Source: Smittium culicis
Taxonomy: Eukaryota; Kickxellomycota; Harpellomycetes; Harpellales; Legeriomycetaceae
Length of the DNA stretch: 24,140 nucleotides
Direction: 5' to 3'
Assembly: GCA_001970855.1 (NCBI GenBank)
Contig: LSSN01001921.1
Coordinates: 1 to 24,140 of the forward strand
The number at the start of each line of letters is the position of its first letter. Position 1 is the first letter of the stretch. A program made the position numbers and the translations under genes. Below the pieces are notes generated by a model. That model ran no database searches. It was not told the DNA's origin and saw only the letters and a list, made by a program, of their open reading frames with translations. This document shows positions 1 through 8,404 of this stretch, one piece after another.

Positions 1-1442
1 ACAATAGCAATGATCTTGCATTATGTGATAGCAGTACTGGTCTTACAATATGTGAAGACAATAATGATCTTACTATGAGTGGTAATACCATTGGTCTTAC
101 AACAGGCAAAGATATCAGTGAATTACCAGTTAACCTTGGCCCACAAAAGCAAAATGAAAATAAAAACGGATCTAAAAGTTCATTTTTTCAGCGTAAAAAA
201 ACAAATAACCCTACAAATATGATTCAATATACTAACATCAAACCGAAAAGTAATTTAAATACCCCAGAAATCTCTGTAAATAAACCCAATCAAATACAAG
301 CTAAAATTACCATTGAAAATAGCTCAAAAATAACTCGATATAAATCTAGCAACAGATTGGATATATTAAATGATAATAATGGATATTCAAAAGATTTATC
401 TGAAGATAAGTCCAATAAACACAATTTCTCCATCGAATCCAATTCTCAGATTGAGATTACGAATAAAAAGGACGAAAATTGTATCAGTAATATCCAAGAG
501 GCCAATTTAAATAACAAACAAAGCAAGGAGTCAAGTTTTCCTATGGAGATTCGCAAGTCAAAACGGCTTAAAAAGTCTCCTTTAAAAACTCAAAAATTAT
601 GTGATCTTGAATATTTTAGTACTAAATCCAGCCCAAATATCAAAGATGGTGACGCTCTTTCCGATGATTTAAAGTCCAATGTAATAGATTCTCCTAGAGA
701 ACAGAAAAAAAATTCTTCAATCAAACCAATTATTACAGAAAATGCCAATATTGATAGTGGTGTAAATAAATCTATTTCTGAAAATTTAAAAACTAGCAAT
801 ACTTCGAAAACTGATATCAAGGAAAAGAAAGTTTTATGCGCAGCTCATGCTAATGCTAAATCAATTAGTAATGAGGGCTTGATCGAGGTATGTGTAGGCT
901 TGGAAAATATAGATCATGTTTTAAGTGCTAATACCCTTGAGAAAATAAATAATATGGAATCGAATTCAAATCTCGTTGACTCTGAATCAAACAAAAACCT
1001 TGAAAAAAATTCATCTATAATTCAAGTCTTGAATGAAACGCCTAAAAATGTTAAAAAAAACCTCAGTTCCAAAACAGATAGCATCAAAAGCTCCAAAAGA
1101 AGGAAAAGGTATACATCTTTTCGTAAATCAAAACCAAGTAAAAGCCTCAGTGATGTGATAAATAAACTTGATAAGGATCAAAAGAGTGAAACAGGTAAAG
1201 AGGGAATTGCAGATTCCAAAAAAACAACCTCTAAAAAAGAAAATAGTCTAAAATCAACGCCTAAGACTGATAGCAGTAGAAAAGTAGAACTAGTACAATC
1301 AACTAGAAGTGGGAGAAAAGTAAAATCACCTGGTAATTGGTGGCAACGAGGTTTAGAAACACCGAGTAAATCAAAAGGCGATTCCACTGCTAGTATTAAA
1401 TATATATGGGGAGAAGTTGGAGTTGTTCGCAAGAAAGACTGA
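1..1442 (+). CDS. Disordered Ser/Lys/Asn-rich protein, 5' end outside window
   Basis: The frame is already open at base 3, so the protein starts outside the window; the first ATG inside it is at 75 and the TGA stop ends at 1442. From that ATG 455 residues can be read. The chain is dominated by Ser, Lys, Asn and Glu, with no membrane segment or recognisable enzyme domain. It opens with a degenerate 9-residue repeat. Two basic patches resemble one another: RKSKRLKKSP (residues 160-169) and RSGRKVKSPGNWW (411-423). The second recalls the core of the CENP-C/KNL2 motif (basic R-S-x-R stretch, Pro, then aromatic Trp), which in that family contacts centromeric nucleosomes. That likeness is weak and is inference only. 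Many S-P and T-P dipeptides could be kinase sites. A nuclear or chromatin role is plausible from the composition. No introns are evident in this part. Confidence 0.7.
   Translation, partial: NSNDLALCDSSTGLTICEDNNDLTMSGNTIGLTTGKDISELPVNLGPQKQNENKNGSKSSFFQRKKTNNPTNMIQYTNIKPKSNLNTPEISVNKPNQIQAKITIENSSKITRYKSSNRLDILNDNNGYSKDLSEDKSNKHNFSIESNSQIEITNKKDENCISNIQEANLNNKQSKESSFPMEIRKSKRLKKSPLKTQKLCDLEYFSTKSSPNIKDGDALSDDLKSNVIDSPREQKKNSSIKPIITENANIDSGVNKSISENLKTSNTSKTDIKEKKVLCAAHANAKSISNEGLIEVCVGLENIDHVLSANTLEKINNMESNSNLVDSESNKNLEKNSSIIQVLNETPKNVKKNLSSKTDSIKSSKRRKRYTSFRKSKPSKSLSDVINKLDKDQKSETGKEGIADSKKTTSKKENSLKSTPKTDSSRKVELVQSTRSGRKVKSPGNWWQRGLETPSKSKGDSTASIKYIWGEVGVVRKKD
9..116 (+). repeat. Four degenerate 27-bp (9-residue) tandem repeats in the coding frame
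   Basis: Four consecutive 27-base blocks (9-35, 36-62, 63-89, 90-116) encode NDLALCDSS, TGLTICEDN, NDLTMSGNT and IGLTTGKDI. The consensus is x-[DG]-L-T, then a hydrophobic residue or Thr, then Cys/Ser/Gly and mostly polar residues. The array runs to the window edge and probably continues upstream. Confidence 0.6.
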
Positions 1443-2115
1443 ATATTCATATAGACTGATACGAGTTTATATACATTGTAATTATATTATAGAGGCTTTA
1501 AGAGTAGTTTTCGTTGATTTTTTTTGAATATTTTTTTTATATTTCATAATTTTAAAAAAAGTTTTACAAAATTAATTTTTTAAAACATCTTGCTATTGGC
1601 GTATAACAAAATATCCCATATCTGTATTTAAAAAAGCAGATATTTTGAACCGAGTTAAATGAAATTATTATATTAAAGTTAGGAAAAATTAAAAAAGTAA
1701 AAGTAAAATAAAACTAAAAGAAAAATAAAAATAAAAAACAATATACAAAACAATGCATTTTAGAAAAGTTCGCAAAAGTGATTTGTTTTATAAATTAATC
1801 ACCACGTGTTTGGAAAATGAATTTTTTTGTTGGACTAGGTATATTCAGCATAAAGATCTATTTTATACATAGATAATGATAAGTAAGTAGATTGAAAAGT
1901 AGGGTGATAAAAGAAGGGAATTTATTAATAGAATTTGAGATACAGAAAAAAATTATTACGAGGTTGGGTAGGAATAAATGTATAAAAATGTGGTTTGGGA
2001 AGGAATAGTATGAAAAAAAATAAAAAAATAAGGGAAATAAACCAAAGTAGAATGATAATACTTTTTATGATGAATATAAGGTATATTATATAATATATAG
2101 CGATTAATTGAGGAG
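1443..2115. other. AT-rich spacer between convergent genes
   Basis: These 673 bases lie between the stop codons of the disordered-protein gene (plus) and the SNRNP27 gene (minus). The sequence is mostly A/T with no credible open frame, tRNA or repeat array. It presumably holds both 3' untranslated regions and polyadenylation sites. Confidence 0.6.
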
Positions 2116-3261
2116 TTAATCGATTTCGTCTAAAGGGCGGTTAAATCCACCACGCCTGTTCATGTATTGCCTGTACTTTCTCGATTTAACGATTCTGGCA
2201 GAGCCTGGGTGATTTCCAAATACGGGTTTATCCTAAGCAAGTGATGTAAATATATTTTGATATTAGAATAACTATTGATGAAAAAGATATGCTATAAGTG
2301 AATGATAAGCAAAAATAAAAGTTTATATTGTAGAAAAATAGATAGAGCTAAGCATTATTTTACTTTAGTCGAGTCGAAAGAGCCAAAACCCATGAGTTCA
2401 GCCATGCTAGCTTCTTCAGAAACGTTTATGCCTAAAAAATTAATTCAAATAAAAAAATGAAAATTTAGGAAAAAAAGGGAAGGGTTTAATAAAAGGAACT
2501 TGTAGGTAGCGAATAAATGAATATGAAAAATTACCTAGGCTTCTAAATGAGGGAAACAAGAAATGGAAAATGTTAGCTAAAAAGTATTAAAGTATAAATG
2601 GTATGACATAAGGGCGATTACTTTTCTTTTTTTGAATCTCGCGGAGAGCGATCTCTTTTTTCTAAAATTAAAAAACGATAATAATTTGAAATTGGGGTTA
2701 TAAAATATGTTAAAAAAATAATAGTAAAAATAGAAAAGAAAAGTAAATAAAGTATATATTTTTTTTTTTGTTAAATGCAAAGAAATATATATTGAGAAGT
2801 GATACCTCTTCTCTTGACATCTATGAATGATTCATGAGACATAAGTGGATAAGTGGTAAAGAATTAGATTGAAGTTTGTAAAAAAAAAAACTATTATTTA
2901 TTAGATGTAGATTAAAAGTACCAGGGGATCTAGATCTGGAACGGTCATCACGTCTTTTAGCTTTTATAGTTTCTTCAACAGCCTTAGGGTCGCGTTCTTT
3001 TGGACTTCTTTCTCTTCTGCGAGTTCGATCTCTATCTCGTGGATAAGTTTCTCTATAGCTTGAGTCTCTAGTTCTACTGTCTCTTGCGTGCCTGTCCCTA
3101 TCTCTGGATCGAGAGCGTTTCCTGTCTCGGATCGGGGAGCGTGACCTGTCCCGTGTCTTGTATGTTGATTTTGAAGATTTGCGGTCAGAACGCGACATTG
3201 AGCTTGTTTCTCTATCACGTGAATATCGTTTTTCGCTAGAGCTTGAGTCAGAATCTCTCAT
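2116..3261 (-). CDS. SNRNP27: U4/U6.U5 tri-snRNP-associated 27-kDa SR-like protein
   Basis: This is a spliceosomal protein of the U4/U6.U5 tri-snRNP. Proposed exons in transcript order: 3261-2922, 2820-2806 (15 nt, possibly optional), 2661-2622, 2542-2535 (8 nt), 2431-2364, 2232-2116. They total 588 nt and give 195 residues, against about 155 in human. Exon 1 encodes an Arg/Ser/Asp-rich RS-like domain. The last two exons encode the family's diagnostic C-terminal block: [12 protein letters not shown], then [19 protein letters not shown] before the TAA. The human protein has nearly the same ...LMGF.SFDSTK... and ...[19 protein letters not shown]. Phases agree across all junctions and donors begin GTAC, GTAT, GTAA, GTAA and GTAA. 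Leaving out the 15-nt exon also keeps the frame. A run of 12 G on the plus strand (C in the transcript) lies just before the start codon. Identification is firm; exon 2 is the least certain part. Confidence 0.9.
2535..2542 (-). other. 8-nt microexon of SNRNP27 gene
   Basis: Minus-strand reading is ...CATTTAG, then AAGCCTAG, then GTAATT. The preceding exon ends with two bases of a codon and the following exon begins with two, so an insert of 2 mod 3 is required; 8 nt satisfies this. The encoded K-S-L-G makes the segment up to LMGF the same length as the human A-L-E-G-K-T-E-E-E-I-E-M-M-K-LMGF. Confidence 0.75.
2806..2820 (-). other. Probable 15-nt microexon of SNRNP27 gene
   Basis: On the minus strand ATTCATAG precedes a 15-base block that is followed by the donor GTATCA. 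It sits inside what would otherwise be a 260-base intron, enters and leaves in phase 1, and adds five residues (D-V-K-R-R) within the Arg-rich region. Since skipping it keeps the frame, it could be alternatively spliced or a chance pair of sites. Confidence 0.45.
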
Positions 3262-4932
3262 TTTGAATATGGGGGGGGGGGGATAGATGTATGTGTAAAA
3301 GTAATAAGAAAGTGATCAAGAGTATATGCTTTTAATATTCCATTAATCAAAAAATAAACCGCTTAACGCTTTCTTGCCCAACGATTTTTAAGTAATTTAT
3401 ATTTATGATTCGTTTATTGTTTACAAGTGAGTATATTATTTGCTGCTGTTTATCAGAGTACCAATGATGTTAAAGGCATCGAAACTATATTATTTTAATT
3501 AATCTCGGTTGGCTATTTTTACTAGCCCAAAAATAGTCTTCTACCCTTGAAATGGATAAGTTTTGCATTTATTTGGATGAATATTTATTTATTGTAAAAT
3601 TATTCGTTGAATAACTGGGGAATTTTTATTGGATGAAAGCTACAACAGAAGTTCGCAGTAAGAATACGCGATTATGATTCGTGATTCTAACACTAGGGGA
3701 AAGCTTTTTTTTTTATAATTTTACTACAATTTAGACAAATAATTTATCGGTATTAGAATTATAACATTAGCTATAAATTCGTGAGCGTAATAAATAAAAT
3801 CGATACATTTAGAATTATAATCCTGAATAACAATTCGAATATATATGATATTTGGCAGCTTGTTAGGACTTAAGTCATGTTAAAAGGCGATTATACAATA
3901 TAAGGATACGATAATATGGAATAAGCGAGTCTACGAGATACGGGGTAAGGGTTTTTATTTCCAGGTTTGAAGTAAAGGCCGGATTTGACCCAAATCAAAA
4001 AATTTAAAAAGTGGATTTATATATGTATGTCTATACTATCAACATTTACTTATATTTGAATTCAGTTTAAATTTTTAATGTGCATTTAATATAAATACAA
4101 AAAACGGGTACTCATGCGAGGTATAATATTTATCAGATGAGGAATTTAATTGTGAGAATGGATAATAACCTGTAATAATGACTTAACTCTAATAAAATTT
4201 ATATCGCGATACAACAGAGATTATTTTATTCATATAGAGTTTATGGTTAATAGCTATAAAGGGGACGTGTATGTAGTTGAAATTAGTGCCTTTGCGTTGA
4301 GTGGGCTAGGATATGATTATAGGTTTATTATAGGCACCAGTAGTTGATAGTCAAAATCTTACGCATTGGCCACCATAAAGTACAGCAAAAAGCTGTGCAT
4401 CTTATCTTGGAATTACTGATGGAAAATGAATAGACAGAGGGAAGCTATTAAGAGTATACAGCCAATGAGTGGTATTAAAAATGATAAGTGCGTTCCTATA
4501 CAATAAAAAAATAAAAAAAGCGATTGTTTTATGACGAAACTTCGACTATTAAATAATAAAAAGTAACAATTTGGAGGGAAATAGACCTATTAAATAAAAA
4601 AAAAGTAACAAGTGTATTGCTGCCAATTTTCTAGTTTTGTATATAGAAAATATCCGCGTGACTTGAGAATGTATTTCTACGTATAATTTTTGTAACAGCC
4701 AAAAATTTCTTAAAAAAAATATAAAGCAAAATAACCACATCCAGCTCTCCAAAATCAACACAAGATTCTCCTACTCTACATATCCACTTTAGTTTAATAC
4801 CTCCTACTTTTGTTTTAATTCAAGAAATATTCCAAAGTACTGTTTTATATAGACCTTGCTACATACCTTTTCCTTCCTTTTATTTCTATTGTATTTTATA
4901 TTATCCCAACACAAGTATCAAGCCTGCTCAAA
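3262..4932. other. Divergent intergenic region with a possible unresolved exon island
   Basis: About 1.67 kb separate the SNRNP27 start (minus) from the E1-alpha start (plus), so both promoters should lie here. Most of it is low-complexity A/T. Bases about 4260-4500 are less AT-biased. On the minus strand they contain exon-like pieces bounded by acceptors (TTGTATAG near 4495, ATATCCTAG near 4304) with a hydrophobic reading (SFLIPLIGCILLIASLCLFI). On the plus strand a frame reading GHHKVQQKAVHLILELLMEN ends at a TAG. I could not build a consistent gene on either strand or recognise a family. Confidence 0.35.
3271..3282. repeat. Homopolymer run of 12 G
   Basis: Twelve consecutive G on the plus strand, nine bases upstream of the SNRNP27 start codon and hence a C tract in that transcript's 5' leader or promoter. 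It stands out in such AT-rich DNA, and its exact length may be a sequencing estimate. Confidence 0.8.
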
Positions 4933-6895
4933 ATGTTAAAGCTTCTCGCTATATCAAGGAACTCGATTTACAGCACAGCTAGGCTGCAAGTAATTCCAGT
5001 TCAAAATACATAAAACCATATTTCTCATATTTTAACAGAGTGATTTATTTAATATTCTCACAGGTGATTTCTAGCTCTTTGTATTCTACAAAGCCCATTA
5101 ATCCGAAATCCGCCAGACCTGAAGTTACAAACGAGCTCAGCTTCATAAAGCATCTCAAACAAATCCCAATGTATAGCGTTATGGATCAGGACGGAATTAT
5201 CAAGGACAAGAAAAACGCACCTGACCTCCCAAAAGACCTGATTCTGTCTACTTACAAAAATATGCTTACTATTAATTCCATGGACCAAATTTTATATGAA
5301 GCTCAGCGTCAAGGAAGAATAAGTTTCTACATGACAAGCTTCGGCGAAGAAGCCGTTGCTGGCTTAACTCTAGCTTTAAATGACCAAGACAACATTTTTA
5401 GTCAGGTAAGCATAATTTAATCCCCTATTATTCTCTTATTTCGAATTCAATCCCAATAAGTTGCGTTTATACACCTACAATTTCGTCATCAATAACTTCT
5501 TTAATAAAGTACTTATAATTTCAATACTAAAATTAAAAAAATAATAATAAAGTATCGCGAAAGTGTAGTTTTTCTGCAAAGAGGCAGCTCAATCGAAGAG
5601 TTAATGAACCAATGCTTTTCTAACCATTTGGGCCATGGAAAAGGAAGACAAATGCCCATCCACTACGGCAATAAAAAACTCAACCTACACACAATCTCTT
5701 CCCCTCTAGCTACCCAAATACCCCAAGCTGTTGGAACCGCTTATGCCCAGAAAAGAGAAGGTAAAAAGAACTGCACTGTTTGTTTCTTTGGCGAAGGTGC
5801 CGCCTCCGAAGGAGATTTCCACGCCGCTCTAAACATGTCCTCTACACTTGGTGCCCCTGTCATTTTCTACTGGTAAAAACTCATTTTAATCATCTTTACG
5901 TCATTTATATCGCTTCGTATCATTATCATACAAAAATTAATTTTTACATGTATGTATATTAGCCGTAATAACGGATATGCTATCTCTACCCCCTCATCCC
6001 AGCAATTCAAAGGCGACGGCATCAGTAAGAACTAAATTCATTCTGCTTATATATACTCTATTTAAATTTTAATTATCGCCTAATTTTCTTTCTTGCCCTG
6101 TTTTGTTAGTTAGTCGCAGTTATGGTACAGTTACATACACTAATCGCATATAAACGAAATATATTTTTTATGAAACTTTTATACACTTTATGATTTTTTA
6201 TTTTGATTACGTTTAGGCTATGGCATCGAGTCTATTAGAATTGATGGAAACGACATATGGGTTAGTCTCCCCCCCCCCCCCTTATTTTCATTATTCTATT
6301 TTATTATAATCCTTTATAATTTAAATCTCATTAAATTTATATAAATTTCTCTTAAATTAGGCTGTCTACGCCTCAATGAAAAAGGCAAGAGAGTATGCTA
6401 CGACTAACAATAAACCTGTCCTGATAGAAGCTATGACTTACAGGTAAATATGAAAAGTGTGCATTGAAAATTATCTTTTTTATTAAAATCTTATAAACCT
6501 AAATGATCAAGTATATAATTATTCTGCCTAACTTTAATATCCATATTATCAGAGTGAGCCACCACAGCACGTCTGATGATAGCTCGGCCTATAGGTCAAA
6601 AAAAGAGGTAGAGGATTGGTCCAGCAGAGACAACCCGATCTCTAGACTTAGAAAGTACATTGAGCATAACGGATGGTGGACCAGCGCCGACGAGTCTTCA
6701 ACAAAAATTGAAACACGATCCGCTGTTCTTAAAGCTCTAACTGAAGCTGAAATGCTGAAAAAGCCCCAAATCGAAAACTTGTATACTGACGTTTATGACG
6801 AGCTCACGAGTAATCTCAAAGAACAGCTTTTAGAAACTAAAAAATTGATAGACAAATATCCCGATTACTATAAAATTAATGATTTTGAACGCTAA
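4933..6895 (+). CDS. BCKDHA: Branched-chain 2-oxoacid dehydrogenase E1 component, alpha subunit (mitochondrial)
   Basis: This is the thiamine-diphosphate-dependent E1-alpha subunit, which decarboxylates branched 2-oxoacids from Val, Leu and Ile in the mitochondrial matrix, paired with E1-beta. Exons: 4933-4989, 5064-5405, 5553-5872, 5963-6024, 6110-6124, 6217-6260, 6361-6443, 6553-6895. They sum to 1266 nt, giving 421 residues (human about 445) with every phase consistent. The N-terminus (MLKLLAISRNSIYSTARLQ) looks like a mitochondrial presequence. Landmarks are YRES...QRG at the start of exon 3, HGKGRQMPIHYG, ISSPLATQIPQAVGTAYA, the TPP/Mg motif GEGAASEGD (213-221) through C-R-N-N (240-243), and the phosphorylation loop HHSTSDDSSAYR (311-322). 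The usual Gly before HHSTS is Ser310 here. The start is the only ATG giving a presequence in phase with exon 2. AATAAA follows the stop. Confidence 0.95.
6110..6124 (+). other. 15-nt microexon in E1-alpha gene
   Basis: The block TTAGTCGCAGTTATG is preceded by TTTTGTTAG and followed by GTACAG. It enters and leaves in phase 1. Without it the protein reads GDGI-S-YGI; with it GDGI-ISRSYG-YGI, which matches exactly the length of the family's GDGI-AARGPG-YGI, with the central Arg kept. The two flanking introns are 85 and 92 nt. Confidence 0.85.
6269..6281. repeat. Homopolymer run of 13 C just inside an intron
   Basis: Thirteen C begin eight bases after the donor GTTAGT of the sixth E1-alpha intron. 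Such runs are rare in this AT-rich window and prone to length errors. Confidence 0.8.
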
Positions 6896-6934
6896 TAATC
6901 CCACAACTATAAATCATTCCTCTAATTTTGCTTT

Positions 6935-6940
6935 AATAAA
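6935..6940 (+). terminator. Candidate poly(A) signal of E1-alpha gene
   Basis: AATAAA 39 bases after the TAA stop, in T-rich surroundings. The hexamer is common by chance in DNA this AT-rich, so position is the main support. Confidence 0.4.
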
Positions 6941-6959
6941 ATCTTATTCTCCTCTATTT

Positions 6960-7056
6960 TAATAATCGTGTCAAAACAATTTTTTTAGTAATCGTGTCAA
7001 AAACAATTTTTTAATAATCGTGTCAAAAATTTTTTTTAATAATCGTGTCAAAAAAT
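6960..7056 (+). repeat. Four-copy tandem repeat of about 26 bp
   Basis: The core TAATCGTGTCAAAA recurs four times, with ATCGTG starting at 6965, 6991, 7017 and 7042 (spacing 26, 26, 25). The copies are joined by T/A-rich tails of slightly different length. There are no unique spacers, so this is a simple minisatellite rather than a CRISPR-like array. It lies between the E1-alpha stop and the next gene, about 120 bp before that gene's ATG. Confidence 0.85.
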
Positions 7057-7177
7057 TCTATTAATCCTAGTTTAAACGTTTCTTTACTATTTCAATCTAA
7101 AAAAATACATAAATCTTTCTTTATTGTTTTCCGTCGAAAATTATAATTTATATCACTGAAATATAACTTTTAAAAAA

Positions 7178-7849
7178 ATGGATAATACTTCCAACACCAA
7201 AAACAAAGACCAATATTCAAATCAAAACAAGCTTGCTGATAAAAATCCATCTGGCTATCGTCAAAAAGATACTGAATATAGCTCAAGCTCAGAAAGTACC
7301 AAAAATACATCACCCCAACCTCAAAACCAGTTACAAGATTTTGATTCGGATTCTGTATATTCGCAGCAAGACGAGCAACGGAGACAACTCCAAACTCGAT
7401 TTATAGGCAATACATTTTATCCACCACATTTATATATATATATATATATAATTATATAACGTTTAAAATAAAATATACCTTGAAAAATAATAAACTAGAG
7501 TGGGATAAAAAATTTAGAAAGATTCAGTCCCGGATCACTGACTTCTTAGATGCTAGATTACTAGCTCAGAGTGAAAAATTATCGTTGCTAACTGAATCAC
7601 AGCTTTACAACATCTCGAATCAGCAAAAGAAGCAGGGTATTAATTTCTTTCTAATATATATATATTAATAACACTAGCTTAATTTTATGCGTGTTTATAT
7701 ATTTCTACCCATTTTTTACCAAACAGTACAACTTAATAATTAATTATATAGATATCCTGATGTCTAAATTGTCTAGATTTGTTGGAATACTCAAACAAGC
7801 TCAGGCAAACATACTTGAAGATTCTGACTCTGCTAATTACTCAAAATAA
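7178..7849 (+). CDS. Small coiled-coil protein of unknown function
   Basis: I do not recognise the family. Proposed exons are 7178-7406, 7499-7636 and 7752-7849, total 465 nt, giving 154 residues. Residues 1-70 are polar and low-complexity (Ser, Gln, Asn, Asp). From about residue 68 (EQRRQLQTRFIEWDKKFRKI) to 140 the sequence is heptad-like and probably helical, and the last exon encodes SKLSRFVGILKQAQANIL. The first intron has no usable GT donor before an in-frame stop; an AG-GCAATA donor with the acceptor AACTAG restores the frame, so it is read as a GC-AG intron. The second intron is GT-AG (GTATTA to TATATAG). The start is the first ATG in the frame. It could be a subunit of a small coiled-coil complex such as a kinetochore or tethering assembly, but nothing specific shows this. 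Confidence 0.65.
7407..7498 (+). other. Putative GC-AG intron containing a TA microsatellite
   Basis: The donor reads ATAG|GCAATA and the acceptor AAACTAG. A (TA)n tract occupies about 7431-7453. The flanking exons join as CGA TTT ATA G/AG TGG GAT, in frame. The only nearby GT lies after an in-frame stop, so a normal donor is not available here. Confidence 0.6.
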
Positions 7850-8404
7850 ATGTCTGTCTCACGAAAAGTAAAATTAATATGCCTAATTTCCATAATCCGA
7901 ATTATTCCTCCTCCCCTGTAAAATAATACTTGAAAGATCTATACTGGGATTAAAAGATTAGCATTGTTTTTACACATAGGAATTTTTGATCATTATTATC
8001 TAATAGTTTAAACTACTTTATTAATCAGTGTTTTTATTATATTTTATTATCACATATTATTGAAATATTAAAATAAAATTTTTTCAAGTTAAAGCGAACA
8101 CCTAATAATAAACGCTTCTAAAAGTAACTACATTTTTCAACAGTAAAGTCACATCTAAAAATAATATGTATAACAATCTTATTTTATTTAATATATTTAA
8201 TCCTTTTAATGATAAAATAACTATTTATATAAAGGAATTTAACATCGTTAGCTGTATGTTCAAAGAACGTTAGCATAATATTCAATCCATTTGCATCTAT
8301 AATGAAAGGAATGGATAAAATCACCTTTGATAATTCCATGATATAATAGTTGTCAGTTTCCAAAATATGATTTTTACATTTAACTAAAAGAATTTGTTTT
8401 TTCA
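7850..8404. other. AT-rich spacer between convergent genes
   Basis: These 555 bases separate the coiled-coil gene from the 3' end of the calpain gene. They are mostly A/T. The only notable open frame is a 74-codon minus-strand one (8184-8408) that begins at an ATG overlapping the calpain stop. Confidence 0.5.

Noticed and set aside
590..1450. Minus-strand open frames opposite the disordered-protein gene
   Set aside because: They are shadows of the long plus-strand frame, with no domain or splice support.
2577..2780. Minus-strand 67-codon frame rich in Phe and Tyr
   Set aside because: It overlaps introns and a real exon of SNRNP27 in the wrong frame; the composition is that of A/T-rich noise.
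2964..3218. Alternative minus-strand frame inside SNRNP27 exon 1
   Set aside because: RS-repeat coding often leaves other frames open; the RS frame joins correctly to the conserved C-terminus.
4549..4761. Minus-strand 70-codon hydrophobic frame
   Set aside because: Mostly Leu/Phe/Ile from T-rich DNA; no family, and no convincing splice connection to the island at 4260-4500.
5780..5962. Plus-strand 60-codon frame inside the E1-alpha gene
   Set aside because: Out of frame with the E1-alpha exon and it runs into an intron.
6960..7056. CRISPR-like array
   Set aside because: Repeats are head-to-tail with no unique spacers, and the context is a eukaryotic genome.
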